From contig JAAGZM010000631.1 of NCBI GenBank assembly GCA_024206355.1, positions 1 to 11,901 of the forward strand: a stretch of DNA of 11,901 nucleotides, in the 5' to 3' direction. The first letter of the stretch is position 1, and each line of letters begins with the position of its first letter. The stretch comes from Gammaproteobacteria bacterium. GTDB lineage: Bacteria > Pseudomonadota > Gammaproteobacteria > Enterobacterales > GCA-2746155. Of this stretch, positions 6,741 to 11,901 are shown piece after piece. The position numbers were made by a program, and so were the translations under genes. The notes beneath the pieces were generated by a model. It did no database searches, was not told the DNA's origin, and saw nothing but the letters and a program-made list of their open reading frames with translations.

Positions 6741-8111
6741 TTATGCTGACTTATGATTGTTAGAAAACGAAATAACAATCTCACCTAACACTATCATGGA
6801 TATGGCACCTAACAAAACTGGCATTTGTACACCTTCACCTGGCGTATAGATAAATAAAACAATGCTTAAAGATAAAATGGTGAAACAGGTATAAGCACAT
6901 ATTCTGGCTACCAGTAAATTTCCGGGTATCGCAAAAGGGCGAGGGTGATCTGGATCAACAATACGCATCTTTACGAAGGCTAATAACATACCAAGGTAAG
7001 GAAGCAAAAATATAACCGCACTAAAAGCGAATAAAGACCAGAAGAGATCTTCATTTGAGCCCGCCATAAAACCGTACATAACTAACAGTATCGTCGCTAC
7101 AATACCCATTGCAACTGCTGCTCCTACAGGCGTTCCGCGTGTTTTGCTTTCAATTGCAAAAACAGCAGGTAACTCACCCTCTGAGGCAGCTTCTGCAGCA
7201 GCACGATTACAACCTAGTGCCCAAGTCACGCCATTAGAAAAGAAGGTGTATAACGTTGCAATACCTAAGATCAACGCAAAGGTTCTACCTGCTTCAGATT
7301 GACCAAAAAATAGATAAAGCGTATCCATCAGGCCTTCAACTAGATTAATTTCACCAGAAGGGATAGCAGCTAACATCGCAACAGTTGCAAGTGTATACAG
7401 AACAATAATAATAAGACCTGAGATTAAGATAGAACGGGGCACATCACGAGCAGGGTTATTCATCTCTTCGCTACCAGCGCTGGCTAATTCAAAACCAAGC
7501 ATTCCATATATAATAGCCGGAATATATTGCAAACTTGAGCCCCAGCTAGGTTTCATACTTTCAAATGTTAGTTCATTAGCCATTCCGTGATCTTGAGTAT
7601 AGAAAATTGCTCCGATGATAATCGCAATAAATACCACTACTTTTAATATTGCCCCTATATTTGGCACCCATTTGCCCACATCAAGGGTAATAACATTAAC
7701 AAAGACGGCAACCCAAGTGAGGGCTATGGCAATAGCTATTTGACCTACAAGTGTTAACTCTGGAAAAAACAACTGTTTCATGATGCCTGCAAATAAAATA
7801 TAAATGGCAGGAATCCAAACGGCAGTATTTACCCAATATCCCCAAGTTGCACGAGATGCCCAACGTCCCCCAAATGCATCACGGATCCATGCGTAAATTC
7901 CTCCCTGCTCAGGATAGGCACAACCCATTTCTGCACAGATTAATGCGAAAGGTATGAAAAAAATAAAACCTAAAAAGACCCACCAAAATATACTTGAAGC
8001 ACCTACAGATGCAGCAGCGGCTAGTGTATCTAATAGTAATATGGCGGATACCGTAAACAAAACGATATCTTTTTGCCCAAGCGCTTTGATGTGCTTTGTA
8101 GATTGATTCAT
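6741..8111 (-). CDS. APC-superfamily amino acid/polyamine permease
   Basis: Inner-membrane secondary transporter of 456 residues from the ATG at 8111, with about twelve hydrophobic segments. Helix 1 is near 15-35, CAEMGCAYPEQGGIYAW (59-75) is the typical loop and start of helix 3, and GFELASAGSEEMNNPARDVP (206-225) is the conserved APC helix 6 region. The frame is open to a TTG at 8123, but the ATG at 8111 has GGAA eight bases upstream and the TTG has no ribosome site, so 8111 is preferred. It sits between the transaminase and ligase genes on the same strand, so uptake of putrescine, another polyamine or a related amino acid is likely. It does not closely resemble E. coli PuuP, and an antiporter role (substrate in, product out) is also possible. 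Confidence 0.87.
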   Translation of the reverse strand: MNQSTKHIKALGQKDIVLFTVSAILLLDTLAAAASVGASSIFWWVFLGFIFFIPFALICAEMGCAYPEQGGIYAWIRDAFGGRWASRATWGYWVNTAVWIPAIYILFAGIMKQLFFPELTLVGQIAIAIALTWVAVFVNVITLDVGKWVPNIGAILKVVVFIAIIIGAIFYTQDHGMANELTFESMKPSWGSSLQYIPAIIYGMLGFELASAGSEEMNNPARDVPRSILISGLIIIVLYTLATVAMLAAIPSGEINLVEGLMDTLYLFFGQSEAGRTFALILGIATLYTFFSNGVTWALGCNRAAAEAASEGELPAVFAIESKTRGTPVGAAVAMGIVATILLVMYGFMAGSNEDLFWSLFAFSAVIFLLPYLGMLLAFVKMRIVDPDHPRPFAIPGNLLVARICAYTCFTILSLSIVLFIYTPGEGVQMPVLLGAISMIVLGEIVISFSNNHKSA

Positions 8112-8160
8112 TATAGGTTCCAATTGTAAGAGTTAGTAGTATTGTTAGTTAAATCAATAT

Positions 8161-8174
8161 GATAGCTCGCTATC
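8161..8174. other. Small inverted repeat in the transaminase-permease spacer
   Basis: GATAG-CTCG-CTATC forms a 5-bp stem with a four-base loop, 18 bases after the transaminase stop on the minus strand. There is no U-tract, so it is not a clear terminator. It could lower read-through or mark an mRNA processing point between the transaminase and permease parts of the operon. Confidence 0.25.
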
Positions 8175-8191
8175 TTAAAGTATTTTATAGC

Positions 8192-9556
8192 CTATGAAAC
8201 GCCATATTGCTTTGCTGTTGCATCTAATGCTAAGACTAATGTATCAACTAAAATATCAATTTCTTGTTCGTTACAGATAATCGGCGGTGCTGAAATTAGT
8301 GCATTATCTACAGCTCTAACTATAACACCATTATCAATGGCAACATCACGACAAAATACTGCTCCCTCATCTTCATGAGCAAGTCTCTCTTTCGATGATT
8401 TATCTTTAACGAGTTCGAGTGATGCAACCATACCTTTAACTCGAGCTTCTCCAACAATTGGATGATTAGACAAATCATTCCAGCGTTTTTCCATGTAATC
8501 ACCAATATTACTACTCAAATTTTCAATAATTTTCTGCTCTTTGAGTATATTGATAGTAGCTATCCCTGTTGCACAGGCTATAGGGTGTCCTGAATAGGTC
8601 AGTCCATGGGCAAAATCTGTGTCAGAGGAAGCAAGGACATTGGATACTTTATCAGATACCATAACGCCACCAAGTGGCATAAAGCCATTAGTAACACCTT
8701 TTGCAAAAGTCATCAGATCAGGTTTATAGCCATAAGTCTCACAACCAAACCAATTGCCAGTTCGGCCGAAGCCACAAATAACCTCATCACTGATCAATAA
8801 GATATCTCTTTCATCACATATTCGTTGTATTTCAGGCCAGTAAGTACTCGGTGGAACAATAACACCACCTGCTCCTTGAATAGGCTCAGCAATAAATGCA
8901 GCTACCTTATCTTCACCTATTTCATCAATTTTTTGTTCAAGTTCTCTAGCAACCTTTAGGCCAAATTCTTCAGGACTTAAATCACCACCATCCTTATACC
9001 AATAGGGCTGACCGATATGGTGGATGTAGTCGAGACCGACAAATTGATTGTGCATATAGCTCATTCCACCTAAGCAAGCGGCGGCAATTGTGCTACCGTG
9101 ATAGGCATTGTCACGAGAAATAATTTGTTTTTTCTCAGGTTTACCTAAAATATCGAAGTAACGGTGCACTAGTTTGATGTTTGTATCATTCGCTTCTGAG
9201 CCTGAGTTTGTGAAAAATACCTGGTTAAACTGTTCTGGAGTAACATCGACTAATGCTTTAGCCATATTCACTGAAGGCTCATTAGAGCAATTGAAAAAAT
9301 TGTTATAATAGGGCAGTTTGTGCATTTGCTCAGTTGTTGCTTGAATAATTTCTGGTTGGCTGTAACCTAAATTGCAACACCACAAACCTGACATACCATC
9401 CAATATTTTATTATTATCAGAATCGTAAATATAAATATGTTCTGCATGGGAGATAATCCGGCCACCAGTTTTACGGTGACTTTTAAAGTTTGTAAATGGA
9501 TGCAGGTGGTGCGCTTTGTCGAGTGATTGCAGTTCTGATGTTGTTCTATTGCCCAT
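8192..9556 (-). CDS. spuC: Class III aminotransferase, putrescine/polyamine-pyruvate transaminase type
   Basis: PLP enzyme of 454 residues that should move the terminal amino group of putrescine or a related polyamine to pyruvate, giving 4-aminobutanal and alanine. Visible motifs: TNSGSEAND (116-124, phosphate binding), AYHGST (151-156), IAEPIQGAGGVIVPP (222-236), DEVICGFGRTG (257-267, with Asp257 contacting the PLP ring nitrogen) and TFAKGVTNG (283-291, Schiff-base Lys286). Length and blocks such as HHLHPFT, IAQ/IGQPYWY and TYSGHP follow Pseudomonas SpuC (about 456 aa) as I recall it. The ATG at 9556 has a strong AGGAGA seven bases upstream. It is the first gene of a leftward operon with the permease and the ligase. 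Other omega-transaminases such as beta-alanine-pyruvate or taurine enzymes share this fold, so substrate preference is inferred from resemblance and neighbours. Confidence 0.87.
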   Translation of the reverse strand: MGNRTTSELQSLDKAHHLHPFTNFKSHRKTGGRIISHAEHIYIYDSDNNKILDGMSGLWCCNLGYSQPEIIQATTEQMHKLPYYNNFFNCSNEPSVNMAKALVDVTPEQFNQVFFTNSGSEANDTNIKLVHRYFDILGKPEKKQIISRDNAYHGSTIAAACLGGMSYMHNQFVGLDYIHHIGQPYWYKDGGDLSPEEFGLKVARELEQKIDEIGEDKVAAFIAEPIQGAGGVIVPPSTYWPEIQRICDERDILLISDEVICGFGRTGNWFGCETYGYKPDLMTFAKGVTNGFMPLGGVMVSDKVSNVLASSDTDFAHGLTYSGHPIACATGIATINILKEQKIIENLSSNIGDYMEKRWNDLSNHPIVGEARVKGMVASLELVKDKSSKERLAHEDEGAVFCRDVAIDNGVIVRAVDNALISAPPIICNEQEIDILVDTLVLALDATAKQYGVS

Positions 9557-9635
9557 TGGTCGTCTCCTGTACTACCCTACACATTAGTGGTATAGAGTTG
9601 TCTTTGTAAATCATTGATAAATATGCTCTCATAGG

Positions 9636-9687
9636 TGGGTTAAAATTAATTTAACCCATTTGGGTTAGTTGTAAGGGTTAGTTGCAA
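9636..9687. promoter_or_regulatory. Operator candidate: inverted repeat plus 13-bp tandem repeat in divergent spacer
   Basis: TGGGTTAAA (9636-9644) and TTTAACCCA (9650-9658) form a perfect 9-bp inverted repeat with a five-base centre. Immediately after come two tandem 13-mers, GGGTTAGTTGTAA (9662-9674) and GGGTTAGTTGCAA (9675-9687), differing at one base. GGGTTA therefore occurs four times within 52 bases, once inverted. The array lies between the transaminase start (79 bases away) and the start of the first 284-residue membrane protein (20 bases away), so a bound regulator could affect either side. No convincing sigma-70 promoter was found here. Confidence 0.5.
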
Positions 9688-9707
9688 GGAAAATCGAATA
9701 AAATCAT

Positions 9708-10562
9708 ATGAATACAAAATCCGCCAGCATATCCAGAAACTATATTATTTTTCAGGTTTTTAAATACACAATCTACACTTTGCTTTGCTACAACATGTTT
9801 GTTTTTTTTCAGGATGAGAGTGCTGCCAGTGTTCAAACTTTCCGCAACGGTATTGAATTCAGCAACTTGATACTGGCTTTTTCTGCCTCGATTGACTCAG
9901 CTGCTTGGATTTTACTATTATTAGTATTTGAATTAGAAACCTCTGTTCTTTCTGACGATACCCTCAAAGGCCCTACGATGTGGGGTCTTCTGATATTGAA
10001 AGTTGTCAGCTATGGATTCATCCTATATGCGGCATATGGTTATATCGCTAGATTTCTATTTATATCAGACACATCAGTATTTCATATCGCTAATGTCTGT
10101 AGTTTAGTTGGCACATCCTTTACTCATGTTGTTACTTTAGATGAGTATGTACCCATCACAGAAAGTGTTTGTCAGCTAATGAATAACGCACCGTTATTTC
10201 AAATTAACGGCACAGAAATTATTGCTACTGAATCTGCTTTGACCGATGCAACACGTCTTGGAATGGTTGATATTATCAATTCTTCAGACTGGTTGCTGAT
10301 TGTTGCGATACTCGAAGTTGATGTTTATTTACAGTTGCATGATAAATTTACTGGTAAAGCCTATAAAATAAGCCAAATTATTAAACCATTTTTATATTTA
10401 ATTCTCTTTGCAAATGCCGTTTATTGGGGCTTTAAGGGGGCATTCGTTGACTTTTCTGATGCAGCCTTATGGTTATTGGCATTCTTTTTTATTGAACTGA
10501 ATATCTTTCAATGGCATGAAGAAACAGAAGAAGCACATGCTTTGGAGAAAAAATCGCAATAG
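9708..10562 (+). CDS. Unknown six-helix membrane protein, first of a tandem paralogue pair
   Basis: Not a family I recognise. The 284-residue protein has six hydrophobic segments near 12-34, 53-75, 91-116, 193-210, 226-242 and 252-269, with a loop of about 75 residues between helices 3 and 4. Basic N-terminal residues and the helix count suggest both ends face the cytoplasm and the long loop the periplasm. That loop has two cysteines (131 and 155), matched in the neighbour, so a disulfide is possible. A two-helix unit seems to occur three times: [KR]-x3-Y at Lys19-Tyr23, Lys98-Tyr102 and Lys226-Tyr230, and [DEN]-x3-W-x7-E at Asp63/Trp67/Glu75, Asn191/Trp195/Glu203 and Asp251/Trp255/Glu263. 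The ATG has no close ribosome site (AAGGA lies 17 bases upstream), so the start is moderately sure. The C-terminus is hydrophilic and rich in Glu and Lys. Confidence 0.8.
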   Translation: MNTKSASISRNYIIFQVFKYTIYTLLCYNMFVFFQDESAASVQTFRNGIEFSNLILAFSASIDSAAWILLLLVFELETSVLSDDTLKGPTMWGLLILKVVSYGFILYAAYGYIARFLFISDTSVFHIANVCSLVGTSFTHVVTLDEYVPITESVCQLMNNAPLFQINGTEIIATESALTDATRLGMVDIINSSDWLLIVAILEVDVYLQLHDKFTGKAYKISQIIKPFLYLILFANAVYWGFKGAFVDFSDAALWLLAFFFIELNIFQWHEETEEAHALEKKSQ

Positions 10563-10666
10563 AAAGCCGAGTAATAAAAGAAACACTTACCATAAAGGGG
10601 TATGTAATTTTGGTAGTGAATTGTGTTTAATTATATTTAATAAAAAATATAAAGATCTCAACTTTT

Positions 10667-11521
10667 ATGCCGTCGATAGCTAAATTATTTGAAAACTCGA
10701 AGATAGACATATTTCAACTAATTAAACAGGTTGTCTATTTACTGCTTTTAATAAATTTTGCTATTTATGTAAAAAATGATATAGAAATTGCTGCTCACAC
10801 AATGAGCAACGGTGGTTCGTTTTTAGATTGGACTGCCGCTTTTGCAACGACCATAGATGAAAGTGCCTGGATAATTCTACTCATTCTGTTTGAGTTAGAA
10901 ACGTATGTGATGTCTGATGAAAAGCTTTCACGCACAAAAAGTTTTTTGATGCATAGCGCTAGAATAGTTTGTTATTTTTCATTAGCTCATACCTGCTATG
11001 CATATTCTATTAATGTATATGACTTGAGTTTAGTAACGCCAATCTCAGCTGTTTCCAATTTGTGCCAGTTAGTCGATAGAGATTTGTCATTTACTACTAA
11101 TTTACTTTATTCTGAATTGAATTCAACAAATTGCGGAAGTTTATCTACAGGATCAAAATTTTTCTTTATCGATCCACCTGAAAATTTAATTGTTACAGAT
11201 GCTGTTGGTTTAGTCATTGAAAAACAACTAGGCTGGGTTGACATAATAGAAGCTATAACCTGGCTTTTGATACTTGTAACAATTGAAATGGTTGTTTGGT
11301 TACAAGACAGAGAAATTACTGGTGGTTGGATGATGAAAAGCGTTAATATGGCTAAATTCTTCCTCTATGCAGTGTTATGGGGGGCAATTTCCTATTGGAT
11401 TTACCGGGATCATTGGATGTTTGCCTGGGATGAATTTGTATGGATTGCAGGTTTTATGGCAATTGAAATGAATGTTTCTGAATGGCGCGATGAAATTAGA
11501 GAAAAAAATGAGGCACTTTAA
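10667..11521 (+). CDS. Unknown six-helix membrane protein, second of the tandem paralogue pair
   Basis: Paralogue of the preceding gene with exactly the same length, 284 residues. Shared blocks include ID-x-x-AWI with FELET (63-79 here), SD after it, LG-x-VDII before helix 4, TG-x-x-x-K after helix 4, and IE-x-N near the C-terminus. The same three-unit pattern is present: Lys20-Tyr24, Arg99-Tyr103 and Lys230-Tyr234 for [KR]-x3-Y, and Asp64/Trp68/Glu76, Glu195/Trp199/Glu207 and Asp255/Trp259/Glu267 for [DEN]-x3-W-x7-E. Cys133 and Cys156 lie in the predicted periplasmic loop, as in the partner. Sequence outside these blocks is strongly diverged, so the duplication is old. The 104-base AT-rich gap before it could hold its own promoter; the ribosome site is weak. 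Function is unknown; a hetero-oligomer with the partner is a reasonable guess. Confidence 0.8.
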   Translation: MPSIAKLFENSKIDIFQLIKQVVYLLLLINFAIYVKNDIEIAAHTMSNGGSFLDWTAAFATTIDESAWIILLILFELETYVMSDEKLSRTKSFLMHSARIVCYFSLAHTCYAYSINVYDLSLVTPISAVSNLCQLVDRDLSFTTNLLYSELNSTNCGSLSTGSKFFFIDPPENLIVTDAVGLVIEKQLGWVDIIEAITWLLILVTIEMVVWLQDREITGGWMMKSVNMAKFFLYAVLWGAISYWIYRDHWMFAWDEFVWIAGFMAIEMNVSEWRDEIREKNEAL

Positions 11522-11587
11522 GCGTATTCAGTAAAATAATAAGATATTATTTCTATAAATTAACTATTTTTTTAAAGAGGATATTCC

Positions 11588-11901
11588 TTGAAGCACTACG
11601 ACACTATTATCATTGGAGCAGGTCATAACGGTTTGATTTGTGCCTCTTATCTGGCTAAGAAAGGTCAATCTGTATTGGTGCTAGAAGCATCAAAATCAGT
11701 CGGTGGATTGGCTGCCACACGTGAGTTTCATAAAGGTTTTAAAACCTCTGTTGCTCAAACCATCAATATCTTTTCTGCAAAAATTGCCAAAGAACTTAAC
11801 TTGGCATCTCATGGATTTGACATCAATGCAGCTCCGATACCAACAATCGGATTAAATCTTCAAGGTGAGCATGTTGTTATTGATGGGGTAGGTGAAAACA
11901 C
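11588..11901 (+). CDS. Phytoene-desaturase-like FAD oxidoreductase, 5' part only
   Basis: The 104 visible codons encode the N-terminal FAD-binding region of a large NAD(P)/FAD-dependent oxidoreductase. YDTIIIGAGHNGLICASYLA carries the dinucleotide motif GAGHNG (10-15), Glu33 in VLVLEAS is placed to bind the adenosine ribose, and VGGLAATREF is the following conserved segment. GAGHNGL and the GG-x-A motif are typical of the CrtI/phytoene-desaturase-like and PYROXD2-like group, not of the flavoprotein earlier in the window. The start is TTG: an in-frame TAA lies at 11573-11575, no ATG follows it before the motif, and AGAGGA sits seven bases upstream of the TTG. It begins 66 bases after the second membrane-protein gene on the same strand and may share its transcript. 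Substrate unknown; most of the protein lies outside the window. Confidence 0.85.
   Translation, partial: MKHYDTIIIGAGHNGLICASYLAKKGQSVLVLEASKSVGGLAATREFHKGFKTSVAQTINIFSAKIAKELNLASHGFDINAAPIPTIGLNLQGEHVVIDGVGEN

Noticed and set aside
8320..8800. Short open frames inside the transaminase gene (8320-8505 minus, 8606-8800 plus)
   Set aside because: They are out of frame with a well conserved class III aminotransferase.
9604..9646. Sigma-70 promoter (TTGATA with TAAAAT) for the first membrane-protein gene
   Set aside because: The spacing of 21 bases is too long, and no better-spaced -10 box was found.
11534..11552. AAATAAT/ATTATTT inverted repeat after the second membrane-protein gene as a terminator
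   Set aside because: The stem is seven A/T pairs only, too weak, and is not followed by a proper T-run.

Overview
The window reads as a stretch of AT-rich proteobacterial chromosome, most likely gammaproteobacterial. That inference rests on an agmatinase very like Escherichia coli SpeB, a transaminase and a ligase of the Pseudomonas Spu / E. coli Puu type, a near-consensus Fur site, and short REP-like repeats. No rRNA, tRNA, CRISPR array or intact transposase is visible, and no gene-free stretch exceeds about 150 bases.

Layout from left to right: (1) An agmatinase gene runs leftward off the edge (1-799). (2) A divergent LuxR-type regulator follows (944-1771); the spacer between them holds a Fur-box-like palindrome. 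(3) An MFS transporter (1911-3077) has a 14-bp perfect palindrome upstream. (4) A trimethylamine/histamine dehydrogenase-family flavoprotein lies on the minus strand (3161-5224), with the same REP-like repeat at both ends; the copy at 3096-3156 is a perfect 29-bp hairpin. (5) A leftward operon of aminotransferase (8192-9556), APC permease (6741-8111) and gamma-glutamylpolyamine synthetase-like ligase (5364-6716) comes next. (6) On the plus strand, two tandem membrane-protein genes of unknown function, each 284 codons, are followed by the start of a phytoene-desaturase-like FAD oxidoreductase that runs off the right edge.

The left and centre look like a polyamine catabolism locus. Agmatinase makes putrescine from agmatine. 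The permease probably imports a polyamine or amino acid. The transaminase (SpuC-like) and the ATP-dependent ligase (PuuA/SpuI-like) are two alternative first steps of putrescine or polyamine breakdown. The flavoprotein keeps the covalent-FMN Cys and the 4Fe-4S cluster of trimethylamine dehydrogenase, but has Asp where that enzyme has the substrate-binding Trp355. From memory histamine dehydrogenase, which also accepts agmatine and putrescine, shows the same change, so an oxidative amine route is plausible here. The LuxR-type protein is the obvious local regulator candidate.

The least explained part is the pair of 284-residue membrane proteins. They are paralogues, and each appears to be built from three copies of a two-helix unit: [KR]-x3-Y in helices 1, 3 and 5, and [DEN]-x3-W-x7-E in helices 2, 4 and 6. 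I do not recognise this family.
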